Shown: positions 1-8,400 of the stretch, piece by piece
Position numbering within the stretch: the stretch's first letter is position 1
Layout of the letters: each line of letters begins with the position of its first letter
Assembly: GCF_001625575.1 (NCBI RefSeq)
Contig: NZ_AUXV01000067.1
Coordinates: 124,001-188,000, forward strand
Origin: Pseudoalteromonas luteoviolacea S2607
Lineage (GTDB): Bacteria; Pseudomonadota; Gammaproteobacteria; Enterobacterales; Alteromonadaceae
Length of the DNA: 64,000 nt
Direction of reading: 5' to 3'
Translations under genes and position numbers: made by a program
Notes under the pieces: model-generated
Told to the model about the DNA's origin: nothing
Database searches by the model: none
The model's input: the letters and a program-made list of their open reading frames with translations, nothing else

Positions 1-1
1 T

Positions 2-286
2 AATAACTTTCTGATGGATAAAGAAGCGCTGAGTTTTAGTGCTCGCTTTTCAGGGCAGCCAATGCAGGTATATGTGCCTGTTGGTGCCGTGCTGGCAATC
101 TATGCAAGAGAAAATGGCGAAGGTACGATCTTCTCTGAGTCAAATTTGGAAGAAGAGTATTCGCAAGACGTTGATGAAGTTGAGCAAGAGCCAAGCGTTG
201 AAGAGTCAGACTCTTCTGAGCCAAAAGAGCCAAGCTCTAGCGAAGAGAAGCCTAAAAAGGGCGCTCACTTACGCGTAATAAAATAA
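2..286 (+). CDS. sspB: Stringent starvation protein B (ClpXP adaptor), 3' part only
   Basis: SspB delivers ssrA-tagged proteins from stalled ribosomes to the ClpXP protease. The gene is cut by the left window edge; the frame is open from base 2, so the ATG at 14 is an internal methionine. The visible part matches the end of the SspB substrate-binding domain (ALSFSARFSGQP, then VLAIYARENGEGT) followed by the typical acidic, Ser/Glu/Pro-rich linker and a short basic C-terminal tail ending LRVIK. In E. coli this tail is the ClpX-docking module (XB motif, ALRVVK); here HLRVIK fits. A strong terminator follows 2 bases after the stop, so this is the end of its transcription unit, probably sspA-sspB. 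Confidence 0.93.
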   Translation, partial: NNFLMDKEALSFSARFSGQPMQVYVPVGAVLAIYARENGEGTIFSESNLEEEYSQDVDEVEQEPSVEESDSSEPKEPSSSEEKPKKGAHLRVIK

Positions 287-316
287 TAAAAAAACCTGCT
301 AGTGCAGGTTTTTTCT
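287..316. terminator. Rho-independent terminator after sspB
   Basis: The stem AACCTGC/GCAGGTT has a TAGT loop and is flanked by an A-run and a T-run, so it can act in both directions. It lies between convergent sspB and dolP and probably serves both. The same AACCTGC stem recurs in the terminator after the M13 peptidase gene (42161-42200). Confidence 0.9.
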
Positions 317-335
317 TTTCAGTCTTAAGGTCGTA

Positions 336-902
336 TTAAAGGTATTCAAAGGCCTTGATAACCCTTTCAACGCCATGGATATTACGAGCAATGTCGACGG
401 CTTGTTCGGCTTCATCTTTAGCAACCATCCCCATTAAGAAAACTTCAGCATTTTCGGTAATAACTTTTATATTACTGCCATTCACATTGTCACTGGCGAG
501 TAATTGTGTTTTCACTTTAGAGGTTAGCCAAGTATCATGAGTTTGCGTTGATAGGCCAATATTGCTGCCAATTCTAACTTGATTGAGCAAGCGCTTTACA
601 CCCATTACATTGGTAACCGCACTGTTTGCTTCAGTGCGCATTTCCTCATTGGCAACCTGGCCTGTCAATAACACGGTGCCATTGACACTGACGACATTAA
701 TATTGGCATGCTTGGCTAAGCGTGGGATCTGTTTTAGCGCTAATGTGGCTTTTATTTCAATGCTGTTGTCATCAATTTGCGAACCGATTGTTCGCCTATC
801 GTTTGCAGCGGATACTGCACTGGCAGTACCAGCAACCACAGCAACGGCACAGCCTTGGATAAATAAAACAGCACAAAGCAACAAGATGGGTCTTAAATAC
901 AT
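336..902 (-). CDS. dolP: Outer-membrane BON-domain lipoprotein DolP (YraP)
   Basis: DolP is an outer-membrane lipoprotein that binds anionic phospholipid, concentrates at the division site and helps maintain envelope integrity. The 188-residue product starts with a lipoprotein signal (LLLCAVLFIQGC, lipobox cysteine near residue 18), followed by two BON domains, roughly residues 43-110 and 120-188; TENAEVFLMGMV is typical of BON2. The longer ORF could begin at 935, but the ATG at 900-902 is preferred: it has AGGA 8 bases upstream and lies one base after the diaA stop, implying coupled translation. Order and direction (lpoA-yraN-diaA-dolP) are the same as in E. coli. Confidence 0.93.
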   Translation of the reverse strand: MYLRPILLLCAVLFIQGCAVAVVAGTASAVSAANDRRTIGSQIDDNSIEIKATLALKQIPRLAKHANINVVSVNGTVLLTGQVANEEMRTEANSAVTNVMGVKRLLNQVRIGSNIGLSTQTHDTWLTSKVKTQLLASDNVNGSNIKVITENAEVFLMGMVAKDEAEQAVDIARNIHGVERVIKAFEYL

Positions 903-903
903 A

Positions 904-1488
904 CTAATCATCCTGAGGAAAAAGAATATTATCAATAAGTTGGCTAAGGCAATGCACGGTAAATAAATGAGACTCTAGAATGCGACTCGCTCGTTTACTA
1001 GGCATGCGAATTTCAACATCATTAGGGCCTAACAAACCCGTTAACTCCCCCCCATCATTACCTGTTAAAGCAATGATTTTTAAGTCTTTAGTCAGTGCTG
1101 ATTCAACTGCACTGATGACTTCTTTTTCATTCCCGTTAACCGCAATTGCAAATAGGAGATCTCCCTCTTGCGCAATGGCCCTAATTTGTCTAGCGAAGAG
1201 CTCATGGTGTGCGTTAGGTGTTTGACCACTCAAGTTAATATTCGACTGACTAAGCGTCAGTGCGGGTAAGCATGGACGTTCAGTTTCATAGAAATTGATA
1301 AGTAAACTGGCAAAATGTTCAGCAAGCATATGGCTACTTGGCACTCCGCAACATATTAATTTATTACCATTAATTAATGTTTGCGATATGACATAAGCGG
1401 CGGTTTCTAATTGCTCTGCAACTGCTTCTCCGGCAGCGATCTGTGCCTGTATACTCTCGGTAAAGATGGCTTTGATAGATTCTTGCAT
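904..1488 (-). CDS. diaA: DnaA initiator-associating protein DiaA (SIS domain)
   Basis: DiaA is a SIS-fold homotetramer that binds several DnaA molecules and promotes their cooperative assembly at oriC. The 194-residue product is collinear with E. coli DiaA: start MQESIKAIFTESIQAQIAAG, a central ALTGNDGGELTGLLGPNDVE stretch, and a C-terminal LIDNILFPQDD. The loop that reads CCGNGTSA in the E. coli protein reads CCGVPSSH here, so the sugar-phosphate-binding SIS loop is not conserved. DiaA acts through DnaA contacts and not catalysis, so this may be tolerated. It is separated by single bases from yraN upstream and dolP downstream. GmhA is the closest alternative, but the length, tail and neighbours favour DiaA. 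Confidence 0.92.
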   Translation of the reverse strand: MQESIKAIFTESIQAQIAAGEAVAEQLETAAYVISQTLINGNKLICCGVPSSHMLAEHFASLLINFYETERPCLPALTLSQSNINLSGQTPNAHHELFARQIRAIAQEGDLLFAIAVNGNEKEVISAVESALTKDLKIIALTGNDGGELTGLLGPNDVEIRMPSKRASRILESHLFTVHCLSQLIDNILFPQDD

Positions 1489-1489
1489 A

Positions 1490-1855
1490 TTAAAAAACGT
1501 TCTTTATCCATTGTATAGCGTGAGGACTATCCCCCTGTATTGCAACAAAGTCTACGCGTAGAGCGCGATTATGCAAGGCATAATCTTGAGTATATTGATA
1601 AATACTGCGTCTCAAGCACTGTTGCTTTTTGGCTGATAATGCATTGACTGCACCACCGTAGGCTTTACTTTTTCTAAATTTCACTTCAACAAAAACCCAA
1701 GTATTCGCTTCTTTCATAATGAGGTCTATTTCCCCAAAACGACACAAGTAATTGCGAGTGACAGGTTTAAGACCTTGCTTTATCAAATATTGTTCCGCAA
1801 TTACTTCGTAGTGTTGACCTTTTTCACGGGTATTGCCAAATAGTCCTTTTAGCAT
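1490..1855 (-). CDS. yraN: UPF0102 family protein YraN (nuclease-like fold)
   Basis: The 121-residue protein belongs to the small YraN/UPF0102 family, which has a Holliday-junction-resolvase or restriction-endonuclease-like core; its cellular function is not established. Family hallmarks are visible: an N-terminal helix with GQHYEVIAEQYLIKQGLK, then NYLCRFGEIDLIMKE with the conserved GEIDLI acid, then WVFVEVKFRKS with the E-x-K pair typical of the PD-(D/E)xK nuclease fold. It lies between lpoA (43-base gap) and diaA (1-base gap) in the leftward operon, as in many gammaproteobacteria. Annotation as a nuclease is by fold only. Confidence 0.9.
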   Translation of the reverse strand: MLKGLFGNTREKGQHYEVIAEQYLIKQGLKPVTRNYLCRFGEIDLIMKEANTWVFVEVKFRKSKAYGGAVNALSAKKQQCLRRSIYQYTQDYALHNRALRVDFVAIQGDSPHAIQWIKNVF

Positions 1856-1898
1856 AAAAGTTCCTTTTTTCGTCTTCTTTGCTCAGCAACACTGTCCT

Positions 1899-3776
1899 TT
1901 ATTGCTCCGCTTGTTGCATAAACAGCGGAGTAGGTGGGCGTTCATCCAAGCTAACTAAGCGAATTCGATTTTTGTGATATTGCGCCCAAATTAGTTTTCT
2001 GTGTATCTGGTTTGCTTCTTTAATGCTGAGTGCACCTGTGAGGCCTTCGAACTCTTTTCCTGGTATTTTATTAAGCTGCTTAAGTTCTGGTATCAAGTTT
2101 ACGGCATCGTACGCCATGGCAAATAAGCGCTGCTCTATGTCAGCTTGTTCTGGCCAAAGGCGAGAGTACGTATCACGTAAATTACGTTCGTTGACGGCAT
2201 CTGGGAGCATCCAAGGCAACTCGGTGAAGTACAAGCCTTCTAAGTCTCCCTTGTCTGTTTTGTCTATTTGCTTGCTATAGCTACGGGAACTTGCATAGAG
2301 AGGAATACGCTCTGCAAAAGTGCTGACATTAACATCTAAATATGGCTTTAGCAGTCTTGTTTCTATCGCATCGCCAAGAATGTATATGGCGTCTAAATCA
2401 CGTCTAGAGCGCGTTTCACTTTCAACTTCACTGCGAAATAGATTTTTTACTTCTTTAATCCGGGTTTTTGAGCTGTCGACTTCTAATAGTTCTGTAATGA
2501 CTTTAACCATGTCTTCGCTGTTTGAGTAAAAGCCGACTTCGGGGTGGGTGTCACTAAAGCCTTGCCATTGTTGGTTAAAGTGAGCAATTAAGCGTTGCCC
2601 GGAAGGCGTATCAGGCGCAAGAATCATCGGCTTCTGATAGCCTTTTGCTAAAAAGTGAACCATGGCTTGTTCGACTTCATGCTCAGGGTTAAGCGCAAAG
2701 TAAAAATGCTCAGAATGTACACGCTCTGCTTCTGATTCATCGACTTCATTTAAGAAGATTGCAGGAGAGCTCGCAACGTAACTGCTACTTTTTACCTTGA
2801 CAACATTAGACTTGAGAAGAGGCCCGATAATAAAGTCCGCTTGGATTTTTTGCAGGCTTCTTTCAATTAACTCGGGGCTGTCCATCTCGTCAATAAAGTA
2901 GATCTCAGATATTTTGCTTCTGTCCATTGCAGCCAGAAAGCCGTTTTTAAGTGCTGCGCCAAGGCGTTCGCTGCTGCCGGATTGTGGTAGCAAAATGGCC
3001 AGCTTTGTAGCCTGATAGGGGGCTAGGTTGATATCTGATTTAACTTTTGTTGGAATAATAAAGCTACCAGGGTGGTTTTTATAACGACGTTGCCAGTTAT
3101 TCATCGCTTGATGTAATTGCACTGTTGAGCCTAGGTAAACCTGATGATACTTAGCGAGTTTAACCCACCCTTGTTGAATCACAGAGCCACGATCAAAGCG
3201 TTCTAATGCATAAGATGAAAGCTGTTGTAATGCCGCCCAAACCTCGCTGTCCAGCCCCGCTATCGCAAGTTTATTTTGCTGAGCTATATCTGCACTTTTG
3301 AAATAGTGGACGAGTGCTTTTTTAGGTAAATTTTGTGAGGCAAAAATGCTACCGGTTAGATATTGGTGCCAAGCTTTGTGCTCTGGAAGTTTTAACTTCT
3401 GAGCAACGCTTTGCAGTATTTCGTGAGCACTTTCGTATTTTTTGAGTTCTTTGCGGGCTAAAGCGACATACAGTTTGTTTTGTACATGATCGACACTGGC
3501 TTTCGATTCTAATTCAATACAGGCCTGTTCTAATATTTGCCAGTTTTTCTCTGTAATAGCTGCTTCTCGCGCATTATAAAGGAGCTGAATGCGAGCCGCG
3601 CCATCTTTTTCTAGGCCTTTTTTATAGAGTGCTGCAGCATCTAAATCTTGCACAATTTGCGGTGTACTGAGCTGTGATTGAGCGTTTGTGGGTGGTTGAG
3701 TGCTATTAGGGGTTGTGCCACAGGCAGATAACCCTGACAATATGGCCATAATTAGACTTATTTTTTTCAGTTGCAC
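1899..3776 (-). CDS. lpoA: Penicillin-binding protein activator LpoA
   Basis: LpoA is an outer-membrane lipoprotein that reaches through the peptidoglycan and stimulates the PBP1A transpeptidase and glycosyltransferase. The product has a short lipoprotein signal with lipobox LSAC, a low-complexity Thr/Gln/Pro linker, a TPR-like N-terminal helical domain (about residues 30-240) and a C-terminal periplasmic-binding-protein-like domain (about 250-600; LAILLPQSGSSERLGAALKNG is typical). Several starts are possible: ORF limit 3845, an ATG at 3794, or the GTG at 3774-3776. The GTG is preferred because AAGG lies 7 bases upstream and it gives a clean signal peptide, leaving about 60 bases of divergent promoter space to rsmI. 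Product about 625 residues. Confidence 0.9.
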   Translation of the reverse strand: MQLKKISLIMAILSGLSACGTTPNSTQPPTNAQSQLSTPQIVQDLDAAALYKKGLEKDGAARIQLLYNAREAAITEKNWQILEQACIELESKASVDHVQNKLYVALARKELKKYESAHEILQSVAQKLKLPEHKAWHQYLTGSIFASQNLPKKALVHYFKSADIAQQNKLAIAGLDSEVWAALQQLSSYALERFDRGSVIQQGWVKLAKYHQVYLGSTVQLHQAMNNWQRRYKNHPGSFIIPTKVKSDINLAPYQATKLAILLPQSGSSERLGAALKNGFLAAMDRSKISEIYFIDEMDSPELIERSLQKIQADFIIGPLLKSNVVKVKSSSYVASSPAIFLNEVDESEAERVHSEHFYFALNPEHEVEQAMVHFLAKGYQKPMILAPDTPSGQRLIAHFNQQWQGFSDTHPEVGFYSNSEDMVKVITELLEVDSSKTRIKEVKNLFRSEVESETRSRRDLDAIYILGDAIETRLLKPYLDVNVSTFAERIPLYASSRSYSKQIDKTDKGDLEGLYFTELPWMLPDAVNERNLRDTYSRLWPEQADIEQRLFAMAYDAVNLIPELKQLNKIPGKEFEGLTGALSIKEANQIHRKLIWAQYHKNRIRLVSLDERPPTPLFMQQAEQ

Positions 3777-3838
3777 GCGTATACCTTCACTCATCACTTT
3801 GTATGTGAATATCTTACTGACTGATCTTGGAGACCTCA

Positions 3839-4699
3839 ATGACAAAAGCCGAAACCACTAATAAAATTGGCACCCTTTATATCGTGGCCACGCCCATCGG
3901 TAATTTAGAAGACATCAGTGAACGAGCGCTGAAGACTTTGGCTGAGGTCGACTTAATTGCCGCGGAAGATACCCGCCACACAGGTAAATTACTTAGTCAC
4001 TTTAATATTAAAGCAAAAACCTTTGCTCTGCATGATCACAACGAAAAACAAAAAGCACAACAAATCTTAGATTGGCTAAATGAAGGAAAAAACATTGCCT
4101 TGGTTTCTGATGCTGGTACGCCGCTGATTAGCGATCCTGGCTATGCCGTTGTGAACATTTGCCGAGAGACAGGCGCACAAGTAACACCGATCCCTGGCGC
4201 GTGTGCGGCCATTGCGGCGGTTAGCTGCTCAGGACTACCGACAGACAAATTTCAATTCTTAGGCTTTACACCAGCAAAAAGTCAGGCACGGCAACAGTTT
4301 TTTATATCTGCTCATGAGTCTGGGATCACCAGCATCATTTATGAGAGCACACACAGGATTATGGCAAGCTTGAATGACTTGTCAGACGCACTAGGTGAGC
4401 AGCAGCATGTGGTATTTGCCAAAGAACTGACAAAAACTTATGAAACGTTTTTTAGTGGTCCTGTTAGCGAGTTGATTATATTTTTAACCGACGAGCCTGA
4501 GCGTCAGCGTGGCGAGTTGGTACTCATGTTACCTGGGAAGGGCAAGGAAACAGCAGCAATTACGCCAGAGGCACAAAAGTTAATTTCGCTTTTGGAAGCT
4601 GAAATGCCACTTAAAAAGGCATGTGGTGTGGCTGCTGAGTATTTTGGTCTGAAAAAGAATGCATTGTACAAGGCAATTATTGCACAAAGAGAAGAATAG
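3839..4699 (+). CDS. rsmI: 16S rRNA (cytidine1402-2'-O)-methyltransferase RsmI
   Basis: RsmI uses S-adenosylmethionine to methylate the ribose of C1402 in the 16S rRNA P site, alongside RsmH (encoded at 18640), which methylates the same base at N4. The 286-residue protein has the tetrapyrrole-methylase fold: GTLYIVATPIGNLEDIS at the N terminus, AEDTRHTGKLL, then VSDAGTPLISDPG and PGACAAIAA. The ATG at 3839 has GGAG 6 bases upstream and is preferred over the TTG at 3827. It is divergent from lpoA, as in E. coli, and is followed directly by the rnpB promoter. Confidence 0.95.
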   Translation: MTKAETTNKIGTLYIVATPIGNLEDISERALKTLAEVDLIAAEDTRHTGKLLSHFNIKAKTFALHDHNEKQKAQQILDWLNEGKNIALVSDAGTPLISDPGYAVVNICRETGAQVTPIPGACAAIAAVSCSGLPTDKFQFLGFTPAKSQARQQFFISAHESGITSIIYESTHRIMASLNDLSDALGEQQHVVFAKELTKTYETFFSGPVSELIIFLTDEPERQRGELVLMLPGKGKETAAITPEAQKLISLLEAEMPLKKACGVAAEYFGLKKNALYKAIIAQREE

Positions 4700-4733
4700 C
4701 AAAAAATCCGCTGTGCTTTAGGCTAGAAACAGG

Positions 4734-4739
4734 TATAAT
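4734..4739 (+). promoter_or_regulatory. -10 box of the rnpB promoter
   Basis: A perfect TATAAT lies 6 bases before the predicted RNase P RNA 5' end. The -35 region 17 bases upstream (CTGTGC) is a poor match, so the spacing is inferred. Confidence 0.75.
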
Positions 4740-4745
4740 GCGCCG

Positions 4746-5104
<359 letters not shown>

Positions 5105-5109
5105 AATTT

Positions 5110-5141
5110 TAGTAGCCGCTTGCATAGCCAAGCGGCTACTA
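5110..5141 (+). terminator. Perfect 13-bp hairpin after rnpB
   Basis: TAGTAGCCGCTTG (5110-5122) pairs perfectly with CAAGCGGCTACTA (5129-5141) around a 6-base loop. No immediate T-run follows, so it may define the 3' end through processing or be a weak or Rho-assisted terminator. Confidence 0.6.
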
Positions 5142-5462
5142 GCCTTCATCTTATAAATTTTTCTAGCTGCAGCAGATTAGCACGCAAACCCAATTTCAAA
5201 GTTACCTCGATTCAATAGACTAAAAGCGTAAATCTTTGCTTGTTCGCTTACCATGTCATTTTAAGCAAACGCTTACCTACTCAGGCATATCAAATCATCA
5301 TTAGGACAACACAATCGTTGTGCTTCTATCCATCTTATTATTTTTATATTTTAAATAATGATGTTTCAAGCATGCTTTAATTCCTTCCATTTTTTTGCAC
5401 ATTTGCATGTCATAAACCCTAAGTTGAACTGTATCTGTCAATTAATAGGGGGTATTAATATT
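5142..5462. other. Intergenic region upstream of the giant exported protein
   Basis: No gene seen. Two dyads stand out: TAAGC-AAAC-GCTTA at 5262-5275 and the perfect palindrome CACAA-TCG-TTGTG at 5310-5322. Both are possible operators for the downstream gene. The upstream in-frame extension 5358-5462 has no ribosome-binding site or signal-peptide character. Confidence 0.4.
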
Positions 5463-8400
5463 ATGATGCGGACTAAACTGTGTCTGGCCTTATTGACTTT
5501 GGGGGCAACCGTTCCCAATAGTACTGAAGCTGCTATGGCACCATTAACAATCCATGTTGATGAAAATACCAAAACAAACACCACCATTGGTCAGGTGAGT
5601 TTTGTTAATGGTGAATCCGATAAAACGGTACGTTTAGAAGTCGGTAAAACGGACATAAAAAACTGGGTAACCAATGGTGAAGCATTCGAGCCAATCTCAT
5701 TTGCCTCAAGTTTTACGCAAGCGCCGATTGTTTTTGGTCAGATCCAATCCAATAGTGACTATGCAGTAGAATATGAAGTCAGTACTTACTCTTATTCTGG
5801 CATAACGAGCAAAAACAATAGTAGACTGTTGATGCGTCACCGCTTAGATAACGTGAGTGCGCAGGGCTTTGAGGCCGTATTGGAGTCTGAGCTCGATAAA
5901 AAAGGCACCAGTGTTATTCAAAGCTTTATCAATACCGGTGAGGGCGAAACGCTTGGCTGGATAGCATTTGCTGAGCCGATCTCAGCGCTTTGGAATAACA
6001 AGCCATTTGAAGTTTCAAGCACAGGCACTGCGGTGACGCATCAGGTTCATGGCCATGCGTTTAGTGCGCCAATTACAGAAACCCCAACGATTTTAACCTC
6101 CTTAGCATCATACAATGGCACATCTCAAAGTGGTGTGGCGATTGATGAGGTCTCTGCAAACCGTGTAAAAGTGCACATTGATAATATTGATGATGACGCC
6201 CATGCGGCTGAAAACGTTAATGTGTTTGCACTGCAAGGTTCAGGCTTACTATTTACAGAAAGCTTGGCGATTGTAGGTGAAACGGGCGTCATCAAGGTCT
6301 CTGACTCAGGCAGTGATGCGCCATTTTCTATCACGTTTTCGAAATCTTATAACAACCCAGTTGTATTCGTTCAAGCGGTCGGGATAGACAAAGACATCGT
6401 TGATGCGGCGGTACGCTTCAATTTCGTTGCGCCAATGATGCTGCAAGGGTATTTGCATGCCGATAATGAAAGTGTAGTACCAAACCGCTTTGGCGAGTTT
6501 GAACTGCATTATCAAATTTTTGAAGCAGGCCGTTGGGATATACCGCTAGAGCACTATAGCTATGAAATCGTGTCTGGTAATGACGCGGGTGTATTCTCTA
6601 TTGATGCAATCAAAGGTGACATTAAAGTTGCTGACCAAACACAGTTGGATTTTGAGCTGGGCAATAATCAGTACGTATTAACAGTGCGTGTGAAAGATGG
6701 GGCAGGCAATACGTATGATTCGACTGTTACCATTAACGTAAACGACATTAATGACTCCCTGAACAACAATGCACAATCTATCGATGGCTTAGAGGCCGCT
6801 GATTGGACTGGTTGGACTGTTGCACCTGCGGGGGATGTGAACGGCGACGGTTTTGACGATATTATTGTCGGTTCGCCTCAAGCAGATGTGCGCCGCAGTG
6901 ACGGTTCTCTGATATTGGAAGACAATGGTGCTGCGTATGTGTTATTCAGTGATGCAACGGGTACATTCCCGTCATTAACCGAGGTGAGACAAGGCACGCA
7001 AGGCTTTGGCATCATGGGGGCTGCATCTGGTGATAACGCAGGTTTTGCGGTCGCAGGTGGCGTGGATATTAATGGCGACGGTTTGTCAGACGTTGTGGTT
7101 GGCGCTCCCTATGCAGGTACAAATGGTGAAAATTCAGGTTCAACTTACGTTATATTTGGTAAAACAGACACCAACTATGTGCCGTTGTCTGATTTAAACG
7201 AGGGGGGCAGCGATGACGGTTTTGCTATTCATGGTGCTTATACTGAAGACTACGCTGGTGGTACGTTAGTCGTCGGCGATGTGAATGGTGATGGTCTAGG
7301 TGACATTGTTATCGGCGAAACAGTTACGCGTTTTTTAGCAGGAACGGGGTCATTTGAATTAAGAGACTTGCTAGAAGATGGCACGGCAGACCCTAACTTA
7401 GCCTATGTTGTTTACGGTAAAAAAGACAACAATATGGTTCAGTTAGCCAATGTTGCGACAGACTACAATACGCAAGGTTTTGCGATTACTCGCCCAAGCA
7501 GAAGGCTATTCAGTGGCTGGCACTACGGTGCACAAGTATTACCAACTGGTGATTTTAACAGTGACGGCCTGACGGATTTTATCGTGAGCCACGGTTTATA
7601 TGTTGATACATCGGGTACCAGTTATGTGGCGTATGGCCGTATCGGTGGCGAATCGATTAAATACAACAGCATCAAATCTAATGGAAATGGTATCAAAATC
7701 ATCCCTGAAGGCAGCGGCAACTATGGTTTTAATTTTGGTCGTGCAAGCTTAAATACACTGCCTTCATTTACGACCTCTCACGTTGGTGACGTGAATGCCG
7801 ATGGTGTTGACGATATTGCGTTATTGTTGACTGATACAGGGTGTTGTTCTGCTATTGATCATCCGCGTGCGTATATCTTATTTGGTGGGGTAAACGTTGC
7901 CGATGAAATTAACTTAGCGGATATTGCACAAGGCAACGGCGGTTTTGTTATTCATAATGATGCGTCCAATATTGATCACAGTGACTTGCAGGTTATTTTG
8001 GGTTCTATCGGTGGTGCAGGTGACCTAAATGGTGATGGTTTTGATGACATTATTATTGGCGATCCGTTTGCAGAAGATAACAAAGGCCGTGTGTATGTCG
8101 TATACGGACGTGCAGGTACAGATCCTGTTTATCTAAGCGAAATTATTGAGACAAAACAAGGTTTTTATTCTGAAGGTAACGGTGGCGAGCAGTTAGGTCA
8201 GTTCATCGCCAGCGCGGGTGACATCAATGGCGATGGCATCAAAGATATTCAATTTGGTACGCCTTCTGCTGATAAAAACAATTTAAACAACACCGGTGCA
8301 GTTTATGTATTAAACGGTGACGGTAATTTAGTGACACTTTGGGGCACCGAGGGTGACGATATAATTACAGGTGCAGCAATCGCAGATAATATCGCGGCAG

